From assembly GCA_948567375.1 (NCBI GenBank), contig OX419757.1:68634001-68698000 (forward strand): a stretch of DNA of 64,000 bases, written 5' to 3'. Below are positions 44,670 through 56,821 of this stretch, piece by piece. The stretch is from Lunularia cruciata (Eukaryota; Streptophyta; Marchantiopsida; Lunulariales; Lunulariaceae). Position numbers and translations under genes: made by a program. Position 1 is the stretch's first letter, and each line of letters opens with the position of its first letter. The notes under the pieces were generated by a model. The model was not told the origin of the DNA, searched no databases, and saw only the letters and a program-made list of their open reading frames with translations.

Positions 44670-46322
44670 GATTTGGCTCCCAAGTATCCTCTATAACTGT
44701 AGTAGGAGTGGAAGACGTACTAACTTGCTGCTACACTAGGCCCTTGGGAATAGTGTCATGCCCCCAACCACTAGAGGTCCCAACCTCTATGTGAAAAACT
44801 CCCTCCACTCTAGCTACAAGCTCCACATGTCCTATAGCTGCATCCCAAGTGGACCAAGGGTGTAATCCAAGTAGCACATGCTCACTTGGATGGACTCCAA
44901 GTAGACCACTCTCCCTAGTAGCTATTGGTTGTGTCCCAAGAATACCACGTACACTCGGTCCATTGCTCCCAGCATGTGCCTGAATTGCCTTGATAAGCAT
45001 AAGGCTCACAAGTGTTTAAGTGGTGATGCCTATCAAGAGCATCCTACATTGCTCTGCCAAGCCAAGGCTCACAATCCAAGTCAAACAGTTCAGGTCCATA
45101 GCCTGACCTAACACTTGATGCTTGGATGCCTCTGATATTATTGGAACAATGGTAATACCGGTGCAAAAACCCATTGCCCGCTCTCTCTCATCAACATTGG
45201 GCTCCACGAACTGCTGTAATTATGAGTCCCAAACAAGTCCAAGTCCTCCCTCTCAAAAAGCATGAGAGCCTAGGAAACTCATGAGTGTGGGAAATGCGGC
45301 TCTAGGCTGTCTAACTAGGTTCACCATTGCCATAGGTGACCAATCAGCCACTACCATTGTTTGAGACTGACGCCCAACATCCAAGATATCATTAACAAGG
45401 ATGTAGTCAAGTTGTTGAATCCCATCATAAGCACGCTATAGAACCTCTTTGGGTAAGAGGTTCATCCACCAAAGACAAAGACAATGAGCCCGTGATCCCA
45501 CTCTGGCTGCATCTAACAATATAGCAGGTCCCATCCAAGAATGGATCTGATATGTACTTGCCACCATTCTGGTGCGAGAATTATCCATCAAAGGAACGTT
45601 CTCCAAAAGCTAAGTTGGAGAAATAAACTGATGAACTTGGAGATGTCATAGTATCCATAACATCTCCTTAAACACATCAGAACAAGGATCTTGAAGACCC
45701 AAACCTTGGCCCGCATGTGTATGTTCCTAATATGGCCATCCAAAAATCACCAAGTGAATAGACCCATGTCTCTCCAAATCATATACCCCCAGTAAAGAAA
45801 TGTCTATTGGTAGGGCCTTTTGGTAACCCCTGACTATTGACATCAGTAATAATCCAGATACCGATAGGCCAAGTGTGCCACATGATGTACAGAGACTTGC
45901 CTAGCAGTCTCATCTCTCTCTACATAGAAGTACCTCTGTACTTGTATACCCGCCTGTAATACCGTAGCTAGTCCGGTGCTAATCTCACCAAACAACTCTA
46001 ATAGACATATCCCCTCTACTAAATATTGCCAAGCAATGAGTATGGTATCCAAAGGTGTCAAAGTAATTGACTCTGGAGGCTCATCCTAACACTCATCTCT
46101 TGATGGTACGAAGGTTCCACTCCAAGCCTGTTGCACCAATTGATCTGCATGTTATTGCAATGCCTCCTTTGAACTCCACAATGGAACATCCAAGGTGGAT
46201 GGAATAATCCCACTTGTACTCCAAATCCGAGTGATCTCCTCTGGTACTAGAGTATCCTCTGCATGGGCGTTCCCCTCCAACAAGTCACCAGGCCAAGTAA
46301 TTGTACCATTGAAAGCTAAAAT

Positions 46323-46730
46323 TCATGCTACCATGGTCCAAGATTGTAGTGAGCCAAGACTGCCCCTACTAGAGCATACTAGTAGGCGACATACCTGTCC
46401 CTCACCAAATTGCCAACCTAGTCTATAGGAGGCTGTCTCCTCCCAATAATCAATACTAAAACCCATGGAGTATAACATTGCTCCCCCAACTAGCACATCA
46501 TATGACTCAACTATTGTCGCAATAGCCTGAGCTCTCACCACCGCGCTATCAATCGGATGACCAGGCTGAACCTTGACAACAAGCTCCCCACGTGTGATGT
46601 ATTGTGTCAAACTACCACCTAGAGATATTTGGATTTGAAATGGACACCTCTCCACATCAATCTTTCGTAACTCCAGACCGACCACTGTAGCCTTCCCCAA
46701 CATAAGGGGTTGTGCACCAGAGTCTAACAA
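46323..46730 (-). pseudogene. Element C aspartic protease
   Basis: This 135-codon frame starts MLDSGAQPLMLGKA, with the D-S-G catalytic triad intact, followed by a conserved-looking beta-rich fold to YDVLVGGAMLYSMGF. The C-terminal part is interrupted by stops toward RT. Confidence 0.75.
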
Positions 46731-47558
46731 GACTCTCTATGGTGTATAGACCTTCCTTGAACGTCCCACCAAACAGAAAATCCCCCTTTGGTTATCCAAT
46801 AGGACAACACCATGTGTGAACCACACTCTCTCAAAGGCCGGTCTAGTTGGCAACTCCTTTGATCTAGTCGTTATTGCCTACCATAAACCACTGGTCGTTG
46901 AACGGATCCCATGCTCCTCAACCAAGTCAGCTCCACTATCAACCACCTCTACTCTAGTAGTAGGAACCGCACCATCCCTACTCTCACAAAGCATGGCAGC
47001 CAACCAGAACACTAGGGCTCGGTCAACTCCTAATGTAAACATGTCACTAGTTGAAAACAAAGGGCACCGCATAATCAATTGAGCCGCTCCCAACATCATG
47101 CTAGACTCAGTCTGCGTAGTAGCAGGTGGTTGACTAGCAGGTAGTCTATCATGTATTCCATCACCACCTACCACACCTGCCCTGGGACATATAGGAACCA
47201 TGGATGTTGTTTGCAATGCCTCAGATAGCATGAAAGAATGGGGAAGTCTGACCTATCTCCCAACCTCTCCTCTCTATGGGTCCAACTCCACTAATGCTCC
47301 TCTAGGCTTTGGAGCACGTATTGCACTCCTAGTCATTGCTGCAGATGCATCCACTTGTGCTGCTCCGCACATGAAGTCCAAAGCATCTCTATCACCAGCA
47401 TATGAGGTGGAAGCCTCAGCACCCAAATCTGATCTCCTCTAAGCAATGGCCATACTAGCCAATCTCTGCTCCAATTGCTCAATCCGAGTAGCCATAGTTG
47501 TATCAGAAGTAAGGGCAAGTACTGCACCTCTATTAGGTGTAGATCTTCTACCACCACC

Positions 47559-48804
47559 TCATCCTCCATGAATTGGAGCTCCTTTACTACCTACCATAGC
47601 AGCCCTACCACTCTGTAACTCCAGGTGTAGGTCAAAGCACCGGTCACTAGTGTGACCAAATCTATGGCAATGCTCACACTGCATTTTTGTTGGCAATGAT
47701 GCACCCAAGGTATTGGGTCCACTACCTTGAGTACACTCTCTTTGATGGTGAGGTCTACCACAAGTCCAACAAGCAACACCACTACTCACAGGCTGATGCT
47801 GACTTGAAAATGAAGGTAAGGGTCTCTAACTCCACTAGGCCCTCCACTCGCTCCATAGGATCTGGGTTGTCCACCTTGTCCTCAAAAACCAATAGGGCGT
47901 GGTGCACTCTACTGCACTCTAGAAGAAGTAATAGTTGTGGATGAGGTCTCCCTACCAAATCTAGATGTCACCACTCTCTGCTCCACCAAGTTGAGCTTAA
48001 TACGCTTAGCCAAACCAAAGACCACTACCAAAGTAGGCAAAGTAGCCTATAACAACATAGCATCACAAACTCTATGTTGCAACTCCCTGTCCAGTATCCC
48101 ATACCAAAACTGGACTGCTTGGGCCTCAATAACTCCCTGAGTGAAATTGATCAGCCGTCTCATGCAACTGTATGCCTCACATAGGCTCTCTCTAGCCTTC
48201 CGTTGGAACTCTTGCAAGCTTCTCAGCTTGTCAGTCCCCACTCCTTGGTAGTTTTGCCCCAAACACAAGAAGAACTCCACCATAGGGTTAAACCCCGATA
48301 CCACACCACCTCTTGTAGTGGTGCCTCCACTCATGTAACACTATCTCTAACTAGTGCACCTCCACTAGCTCCACCAACACTACTTGAGCTAGAACTCGTG
48401 GGTATAGCCAATCTACTCCTGGCAACCGAGCTTGAAGTGATAGAGATATAGTTTAGAGACCAATATTGTCTACATAACTCAATCTCATCTAAATGAGCTC
48501 TCTTGAACTCATGGTAGTCATCCATCAACAGACTCTCCAAATGTTGAAACAACCCCTTCCATGCCATGAAAGGTGTGAACAAAGTCGGGTTCTGCATTTG
48601 CTGTAGATCACACCAACTATCAAACTCATGGATGAAGTCATCCAACTCATTGGTTTTCACTGTACCAGAGTAATGCCTAGGGCCTTTGGAGGCCCCATAA
48701 ATCTCGTCCATGTCCCACAACAACGGTGCAAACACAACAAGTGCACTCTCAACTAGATAAACTCCTATATTGGACTCCAACTCAGAGTCAATCTCCTCCC
48801 TCAC
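47559..48804 (-). pseudogene. Element C gag with zinc knuckles
   Basis: Frames 48331-48804 and 48047-48334 give a gag core (LDDFIHEFDSWCDL, then LCLGQNYQGVGTDKLRSLQEF). 47559-47789 carries a CCHC knuckle CEHCHRFGHTSDRC preceded by a second Cys/His cluster CWTCGRPHHQREC. Breaks between the frames show decay. Confidence 0.75.
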
Positions 48805-48946
48805 TAAGACCTAAGATACAGGTTGATATCGAGTGCCACTCCGAGTAAACCCACTATGTACTATAGGGCTATCTCCTCTGTAATCCCCAAAGAACTTCGT
48901 CGTGACAAAGTAACCGCAACTGCAACTACAATCACAAACTGCAAGT

Positions 48947-49054
48947 GCCAACACCACCAAATGTCAACATTAACCAAGCACCACCAAGTGCCAAAACCAA
49001 CCAAGCACCACCAAGTGCCAACACCAACCAAGCACCACCAAGTGCCAAAATTAA
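48947..49054. repeat. 27-bp minisatellite in element C leader
   Basis: Three near-perfect 27-bp units, each containing CCAAGCACCACCAAGTGCCA, start at 48974, 49001 and 49028, with a degenerate fourth unit before them. The array lies between element C's primer site and gag. Confidence 0.85.
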
Positions 49055-49382
49055 TAGAACATTATCCACTAATGTAACTCTAACTGAGACAACTACACTA
49101 GGAGCAAGGGCGACTTGTAACCTGCCATCACAACACGCATTCTCACATTCTATAGGTCATCACTTCTTGCCTCACCGGAGAAGAACAAAGATAGTCTGAT
49201 TGGTCATCACTCCAACTTCATTGTTGAGAGCACACTAGAGCACCAACACTCAAAATTCAAGGCACCTCACACAAACACGGTGCACAAACATGAAGCAAAG
49301 AATGGAGGGGGTCCAATCACAAGAATGCTAAACAACAACCCTCCATCTCATAAATCAACACAGGACTGACTCTGCCACCATT

Positions 49383-49822
49383 TGGCATGTGATATAATTG
49401 GAGTACTTATCTACTTCCTTAGCTACAAGGATCACCAAGGATTGGAATCAAGTTCTTCTTGCCAAAATTTGACAGAACTCCTTCACAAAATCTGACATAA
49501 AATCTGACATTTGCCAACTTTCTGTCCAATCTAGCCAGGAACTCAAAGGCTCAACATCAGAGAAGTGAGCTCTCTTGAGCTTCACTTCTAGTGTATACTC
49601 CTGATTTTGACCTAGGTCTCGTCCCAACGGTCCCGCTGATGGCACATCTGACGATGAGGACGGTGCAAGTGACGGTGGGCCCCGCAATGAAGTCAGTACC
49701 CTAAACCTGAAATCTGACATTCAAAAAGTAGTCTATGAGTAACGGCTAAAATGCCTCTAACTACTATCACTAGAACTCTAGTGTCCGAGCAATCTAGATA
49801 CGACACTACAAATGGCGTGACA
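49383..49822 (-). repeat. Element C 5' LTR and adjacent primer site
   Basis: The minus strand begins TGTCACGCCATTTGTAG at 49822 and ends in CA near 49383, about 440 bp. Two bases inside, the minus strand reads TGGTGGCAGAGTC (about 49368-49380), a plausible primer site that is not the usual initiator-Met one. I could not assign the tRNA. Confidence 0.7.
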
Positions 49823-51479
49823 TATACCATTCAACTTTGATTACATATTCCTCTTGCACTTTGATATTCATCCATTTTATTCCAAATCTGATAAGCTCTT
49901 CAGTACTTTTGATTGTAGAGAGCACTCCTTTGATATCTTTTAAGTTGATATTTTTTAATACAAGACTACAAGAAGTGGTATTTTAATCTAATGCAAAATT
50001 GAGAAGGTTAATTTATCAAGAGTTCTTACAAGCTCTACTTTGTCTTAATATAGTCATTAATATTCCTAATTATTGCAAGTACTTTATCTACAAAAGCTAT
50101 AGCTCTATTACATTTCAATAAATAGGAAAAAAACTCAAAGCACAAAGCACACCATCCAATACTATTAAGGGATTTTCAAATTGAGTTTGGTTACTATGTT
50201 ATCTCTTTCACCACTTAATGATTGTTGAGAATCTACTTTGTTAGCTTTGGATGATAAATCATGCTTAAATATCTTCCTTGGACCTTTTTATACCTAGGTG
50301 GAAAAGGTAACCACATATACTTAAGTGTATGCTTTGCTTTAGGTCTTCTTATGATCTTCTCATTTAGTAAGGTTCTTCTTCCTTTCTAAGTCAATTACGT
50401 GATGTTTCTTTAATTTTCTAAATACTTGTGATACTTTCCTTGAAATTAAGCTTATGTGTAATGTTTATTTTACTAAGAAAGGTGTTTGCTACACTTTCTA
50501 ATTTCTTTGATAAAAACTTCAAGGATACTTATTTTAGTTTGCTTATTTTGAGTATCATTCATTACCTACTTAAGTCCTTTATTTACATAAGCCTCTACAC
50601 AAGCAAAGATGGCTGAGTAGTATTGTGATTATAATAGCATGAAGCAAGCCTCTCTTTACCTTCTACCTCTCTTTACTTGGAGTTACATGGAGCAATGAAT
50701 ATAATTTTTGACACATTTGTAAGGGAGAGCGTATATCATTCTAGGTGTCAAGGAATATCACTCTCTCTCTTATATTTTACTGCATATTTTAGATAGCATG
50801 TGTCTGTTGCTTTAGAGAGAGCATTGGCATCTGAAAACCATTGGAGAGCAATCATACTGGGTGATGGTTGCCTTGGATTCTACTATTATTTGTAAACCAT
50901 ACAACTTGCATAGCTCAGATATCTTAGGCACGGTAGGGCAGATTCCCTTATTGCTACTATTAGGGCTTAGCATCATTTTACTCCCATATCTTTTCCTTGT
51001 ATATCTTGATAGGGTCTTCTATCCTTCATGTTATCACATGCAATGGCATTCTTCTCCCTTTTAGATCATGATGCCTTTTTAATAGATGTATTTCTTGGAA
51101 TAAATGGGAGTTATGTGAACTTCTTTTCTTTATAACATTCAAATTAATCCTCAAATATGCTTATTTAAAACTTTGATCTTAAGATAATACTTTTTTCTCT
51201 TACTTTACAAGTAATCAAGCTGTTGGGAACTTTATTTACATGCTTTGTGCCCTTGAATTCCAGCCTTGTTATAAAATTAGTTGTTTTTATCCACCTTCAA
51301 GGATTACATATTTGCATTTCATACTTTCTTATCTCTCTTTTCTAGTGGAATATCTTGCATACATTGCTTTTCATCTTATGACTTTCTTCTTTTTGCACTT
51401 CTGACTGGATCAAGGAGGACAATCAAGATAATAAGTTACCTTTTGGATTCATTTTAATACTTTTTCTCTAAATAATAGA

Positions 51480-53110
51480 TCTTATTTATAATTTGTAAAT
51501 TTTTAATGCATATTTGGTTGAGAAGAAGGGCAACTTCATTCATCTTTATATGTTAAGCCTATTTTTTGCCACAAAAAAATACAATTTTTTAATATGTGAA
51601 GTTATATAATATGCTTATTTGGCCTAGAATTGCAAAAATTGATTTTATATCCCAGATCTTAGATGGAGATAAAACTCATAATCCTCCAAGATCTAATTAT
51701 ATTGCCTATAAGCTCTAGATCTCCATTTGGATTCTTTTGCTTCAATAGAAGATGATTTACATATATGATTAAATTTATATTTACGTATATTCTGCACAAA
51801 GAGGAAAATTTTCAAGATTGGAACCTCACATGGACCACCCAAAGAGAAGAAATTTTTAAAGATTTTTTTTAGATATTAAAAATTATAGCTATGCATATGT
51901 GATTGAATGGAATTAATTACATAAATATATTGACCTTTCATGGATATATTGACCTCATCAAGATAGGAACCTCAGATGGACCACCCAAAGAGAAGAGTAT
52001 TTTTTAGATATTAAAAGTTATGGCTATGTGTATTTGGTTGAATGGGGTTAATCGCATAAATATATTGACATTTCATGGAGATCTAGACTTCCCTTATTGA
52101 TATATAAACTTTTTGACCCTACGTTCATGATCTATCTTTGTCCACTTTTGCCCAAAAGAGGACATTTCACTTCTACTTTTCAAGATAATGTTATGTGTGT
52201 TTGGTAAAAAATGATAGTATTGTATTCAAATTTAGAACTTATGCACATTTTGACCAAAAGAAAGAAAATGTACTTAATATTTGGTTAAAATTATAATGTT
52301 CTTCTTTTGCCTAGAGAAAGAAAATTGGATTCAAATTCATACCTCATGATAGATCTGACATCCTTATTTCAAGCTCAACATTAAGCTAGATTCATACTTT
52401 TCTAGAAGGGAGAAAGTGACAAAAAAAACTCAGTATCTATGTCTTTCTCATAGGGAAGATATGTCACTTAAATATTTGAAATTAGATTTATGCTTATTTG
52501 GTCCATAGGGAGTACAATTATCCATATCCAAACCTTAGATCTAGACCTCTAATTTTTAAGCTCTGGATTTTCTACCTCTAAGTAAAGGATACTCGTTCAT
52601 ATACATTTCTTCCCCAATGGAGGACAATTGACTTATATCTTCAAATTCCATTTATACATACTTGGGGTAGAAGGAGTCTCATGACATCTTCTCATAATTT
52701 AGCCATTACAAGGAGTTTAGGACTCCAACTATCCCAAACTAAGCAGGTTTGAAACTATAGCTATAAGTTATGGCATGTATATACATCCAAAGGGATGACT
52801 TGTCACAAGTCACAAACTAATCCTAGTTATTGTTCCTATAGAGAACTTAGTGTTCCTATAGAGAGTTCTAAATTTTGCACGTTTTTGCTTAGAGGAAAAT
52901 GACATTTCCAACGTTAGTTCTAACCATGCGCGTTTGATCCAGAGGGAGGACAATAAGGATTATACTCGGAACTTATATTAATCAGAATGGACATCCGAAC
53001 CCCACCATCCAAAGCTCAAGACCTTTTGTACTTTAATATTCAAATTACCTTCTGTATATTGTAGTCAGAAGGGAATACAACTGGCTTCTATGGTTCAAGT
53101 TACTTTCATT
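51480..53110. repeat. Decayed tandem-like array
   Basis: A motif of the form TATTTGGTcnAGAGGGAGgACAAtt recurs in degenerate form at irregular distances, at about 51510, 51790, 52025, 52140, 52300, 52493, 52605, 52877 and 52925, often followed by ATCnnATnnnAACCTnAGATCTAG-like text. The best-preserved pair has a 146-bp period (51812 and 51958), sharing GGACCACCCAAAGAGAAG and CATAAATATATTGAC. Confidence 0.55.
51812..52090. repeat. 146-bp tandem duplication
   Basis: Copy one starts TCAAGATTGGAACCTC at 51812 and copy two TCAAGATAGGAACCTC at 51958. They remain alignable to TTGACNTTTCATGGA. A short extra copy of TTGACCT sits at the junction. Confidence 0.85.
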
Positions 53111-53900
53111 TGATATTTATCCCAAACTCCAAACCTTTGAGATAGTAAGGCAATCATAGGTTACAGGGCTGACAAGTCTTTGGGTAAACACAGGGGTTGC
53201 ATCTATGTCAATGTCTTGAAGAATCAATGGGAGTTATCAATAAGAGCTAATGGTGAGACGGTTCAATGATACCGTGTTGGATAATAGAGTGCACATGTCA
53301 ATAATAATACTATGGGTAATGATGATGACCCATGCCTAAATGCTTTAAACAATTATATACTTAGATGACCACCGTTTCTCATGTACATCAACCAGAAAAC
53401 ACAAGGCATATTATGGTAAGCTGTTGGAAGAGTTCCTGGAAATGAACCTAGAATAGGAGATCGATAAAAACAAGTCCTTGCGAGGACCAAGTCTAGAACT
53501 ATTAGAAAGACTGCTTTTTTATTTCCTCTCTCAATTATGTGACTATGGCAGAACTAGCAATGGGTAATTCGACAAAATACAATAGAATTAATGATCATAC
53601 TAGGACTTATTGTGGCATGCTCCAAGCTCGAAAGTTGGAAATGTAACAGGCTTTTAGATACCTATAAAAGCAATATAAGCATCAAGTAAGGAACTTCAAA
53701 TCTCACTGTAAATTTGATCCAAAGATGTCCTTGTTACTTCCACGGTAAAGTTCCATGGCCTGCGTATAAGTGTGCAATGCTATGGTTTCACTGCTCAGTT
53801 TTGGTTGCCTACTGGACTTTGTCAATATTCTTGATTCTTGATTCTTGATTCGATTGTAAACTTACCAAGCACTGAGCCTCGGTGTTTTGCATTCAGCTAC

Positions 53901-54913
53901 ACTGGGACGAACACTTGAGATCAAATGACTGCACGTTGGACTAGTCTCTAAGATCTAAAAGGAGAATCAAAAGTGATTGCCAATAGCCCAACTTGGTCTC
54001 CGTGCGTTATCCTCTCTGTATCCTCTCGTGGAAGATGGGCCATTGAGACCAACAACACGACATCGATAGGAACATGTTTTTCGTTTTCCTTTCATTTCAT
54101 TCATGCCAACTAGCATGCACCAGAATGCTCTTCATGCTCGTCATTTCTGACTTTCCAGATGCCTTTCCGATTGAACTGCAGTATGCTCCTGCTGTACTAG
54201 ATCTCCATATGTAGAACAATTTGTTTCTCACGAAGAAGGTAGTCCTTCGCTTGACTCAAACCATGAGTTCTGCCCTGGTGTACATAAAGCCCGAGGCTGA
54301 AGAGGTCCCTGAAATTTACAAATGGAATAATTCTACCTATTTTCAAGTATCTAAATGAAACCATCCTCCATTTACCTTCTATTTACAAGTTCTGATACTA
54401 TAACTCAGTACCTGGTCGAGTGCTCGACTACTTTAGGTCGACTCCCGTGGCTGAACTTGTAGCCGAGCTTGCTCTTTATCGAATTATGAGATCTTCCAGA
54501 TAACCATCTTGGAAGCTAAAATCTGCAGTTGTTATATTCTCTTGTTCAAAAATTGGATGCTAAAAGTGTCGTCGGATAAAGGTACTTAACTTCTTGATCC
54601 TTCGTTTAGAAGCATCACCCACAACGCAAACATAGCATCATGTACCTGGATGCGCAGGGTATCGTTGGTGGGGAACTTCGTCTAGACATCCGTTATTTCT
54701 CCCATGATCCCGCTATGCTGCTGCTTCAGTAACTTTCAACTCACGGAAATCTTTGTGTCATGTTAGTTAAAGTCACTGAGGATAATCCACGATTTCCTAC
54801 CGGTAAAACCCTGACCAATCTAACAAAGCGTCGATGTGTTCTGCTCAGAAGAGCCCTCGATTTTGGCTTCGTCTCCGCAGTCACGGTTACTCAAGAAAGA
54901 ATCTTATGTCTCA
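53901..54913. other. 3' flank of the tomosyn-like gene
   Basis: No coding signature. The last exon ends at 54914, so 3' UTR is expected here. I could not place a polyadenylation site with confidence. Confidence 0.4.
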
Positions 54914-55021
54914 CTATATCTCGTACCATTTCTTGTTCTCCATTTTTCGCGTTAACTCTTGGGCAAGAGAGGCGAAGTTAGCTGCTTCATTCTCGAGTTC
55001 CCCCGTACGATGTTGGATGGC
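54914..55021 (-). CDS. Last exon of the tomosyn-like gene
   Basis: After the acceptor TTTTGTCACAG, 35 codons and a TAG follow. They supply the C-terminal half of the SNARE motif and the KKWYEI end. This is the most diagnostic exon of the gene. Confidence 0.8.
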   Translation of the reverse strand, partial: AIQHRTGELENEAANFASLAQELTRKMENKKWYEI

Positions 55022-56821
55022 CTGTGACAAAACAACTTCTGTCAGATTCCCTTGGTATTATGGGAACATCTTGTCTTCACCAAAACAACACTTTCTGTTC
55101 CTTTATGTCATGTTGGTCATGGAAACAACGGGAGAAGTCACTGACCGTCAACTTTTTCCCCCTTTCCTGCAGTTTGTCATGCGCTTGTTCTGCCGCGTGG
55201 GTAACATCCTGATTGAACCAGACACAATTGAACTTCCATGTTAGTCACGATCCATCCCATGAGTAACCAGCACAAAGTCTTCGCTTGGAGTCCCACAATG
55301 TTGAACTGATCCTCGTTTGAAACTCGTACAAATCATTTGTTCTCGCATTACTTTCCACCAACTCAAAATCAAACAACTATTACTAACGAGGCGACTTTTC
55401 TCGTTCCACGCGACACCTTTCAGTCTCAGACTGGTCCTGCAAGCTTCCGAACTCCTGTATATGTGAAATGGTAGAAGAACCATGCGTAGAACAGGGAATC
55501 AAATTCAATCACGTCAAAACTGCTCCAAAGCTGATATAGAGAGCGCGGAAGCGAAGTAACTTACGGGGTAGCCATAGGCCTTCTTTATTTCAGCAGGATT
55601 ACGCATCTTGGGAGTTTCTGGACCCATGAGCAACTGCCTATCTTTTGATGCTTTATTTTTCTTATCTGCATAAGCATGGGTCAAACAAGGGCCAATTCCA
55701 TCTCAAAATTTCAGATTCCGGCCAGGATACAAAAATTTCAGTCATATTTTTATTATCTGCGTAAACATGGATCAAACAAGGTCATCTATCTCAGAATTTC
55801 AGATCACGGCCAGATTCGTAAATTTCAGACATATCCCTGGGAAGCTTCAAGAGCACATGAAACTGGCATTACTCACTTGCGTTCGGAATGTGCTCTTGCA
55901 CCGTGTCACCAATGTTCGTAGCTACACGCTTGATCTCCTTCCCCATTCCGGATATCATGCCCTTCATACCTTTGCCCTGTTTCGCTTTCATCTGGATATC
56001 ATGGATATTCATCGTGGATGTCATGGATATTCAAAATTGCCTGAAAAATCGTGACAACTAGCACAACCCGATGATTTTCGTCACCCATTTTCTTTCAGCG
56101 ATTCCGATACATATTGAGATCGAAATAAAAATTCAGCAATGCAGCTTATTGCAGCTCTGTTCCATACCTTGCCAACGACTGCGGCGGAAACGAAGACAGA
56201 TTGTGAGTGTTGCTTCGGCGCAGTCTCTGCCTTCATATCAGCAGATTGCTCGAATTTCGAGGAAGATGGAAGAATGTTTATCGTCATTGGATCGGAGTGT
56301 TTCTCGTAAAGACCTTTCGGATTCGAATTCAATCTCGTCAAGGGCTGTCTCTTTGGTATTGATGAGGATCTCTCAACGCCTGAAGACGGCCTTGAGCGAG
56401 GCAGCCTGCAAAAAGCGAAATTTGAGATCGAATTTCTTCACATGGACTAGTAATCTTGCAAACGTATGCTGTTGATTATGCTGTTGACAGAAAGGGCAAC
56501 CTGTAAAGAAAACTTTGAGTTCCAAATGCTAAACATGGATGGATCCACATGTCAAAATGTGATGCAACCGACTACCTATTGACGAAACCAGGAGCAGCTA
56601 GCTTACTTCTTCGTGCCTTTGTTCGACTGTTTGTTCCGCGAATAGCTTAGCAGCTTCTGTTTAATTCCATTAGTCTGCAAAATGGCACAGAGCTGTAAGC
56701 TCACAGGTCCAAGAAATTTTCATCAAATTCTCAAAGTTGAGGTTTGTACACCAACAGCGGGCGAAACACAATGACTCCACAAGATTCCAACCTCGTTCGC
56801 GTCCTCAAACGGCACCGCTTT
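54914..56821 (-). CDS. Tomosyn/Lgl-type R-SNARE protein, C-terminal exons
   Basis: Exons read on the minus strand: 56792-56821 (tentative, KAVPFEDANE), 56607-56674, 56168-56405, 55877-55991, 55565-55665, 55146-55208 and 54914-55021 with stop TAG. Every junction is GT-AG and the phases match (0, 2, 0, 1, 0, 0 between successive exons). The end reads DVTHAAEQAHDKLQERGKKL, then AIQHRTGELENEAANFASLA, finishing in KMENKKWYEI. That is the R-SNARE coiled coil and KKWY-type tail of tomosyn (syntaxin-binding protein 5/Lgl family), preceded by the plant-typical KMRNPAEIKKAYG. Such proteins bind syntaxin-SNAP25 type SNAREs and restrain secretion (family knowledge). The preceding exons are basic and low-complexity. 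The WD40 part expected upstream was not found, so the gene may continue to the right or be a short form. Confidence 0.75.
55146..55208 (-). CDS. SNARE-motif exon of the tomosyn-like gene
   Basis: This exon has exactly 21 codons (DVTHAAEQAHDKLQERGKKL plus Thr), phase 0 at both ends, acceptor TTCAATCAG and donor GTCAGT. The Arg in QERGKKL aligns with the ionic-layer Arg of tomosyn (DERG in animals). Confidence 0.8.

Larger units (their letters stand above)
26623..49822 (-). mobile_element. Element C: old Ty3/gypsy element split by two insertions
   Basis: Related LTRs lie at about 26623-26991 (3') and 49383-49822 (5') in element orientation. Between them the minus strand reads gag, zinc knuckles, protease, RT, RNase H and integrase in order, interrupted by element D inside RT and element B inside integrase. 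Without the insertions the element is about 8.8 kb. Stops and frameshifts are frequent. I found no clear target duplication and no chromodomain. Confidence 0.85.
49823..53900. other. AT-rich, repeat-derived DNA, no gene
   Basis: Short frames only. The part from about 51480 to 53110 carries a decayed tandem motif (separate entry). Beyond 53100 the composition slowly shifts toward that of the gene region to the right. Confidence 0.55.

Noticed and set aside
48940-49055. CRISPR-like regular repeat
   Set aside because: The units are directly adjacent 27-bp repeats without unique spacers, in a plant retroelement leader. It is a minisatellite.
55380-55462. Possible extra exon (EFGSLQDQSETE) in the tomosyn-like gene
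   Set aside because: Its available donor would leave a phase that shifts the following SNARE exon out of frame. The direct join of 55565 to 55208 is in phase and matches the family.
56071-56475. 134-codon plus-strand ORF
   Set aside because: It overlaps antisense the 238-base exon of the tomosyn-like gene, whose splice phases agree with its neighbours. The plus frame has no such support.
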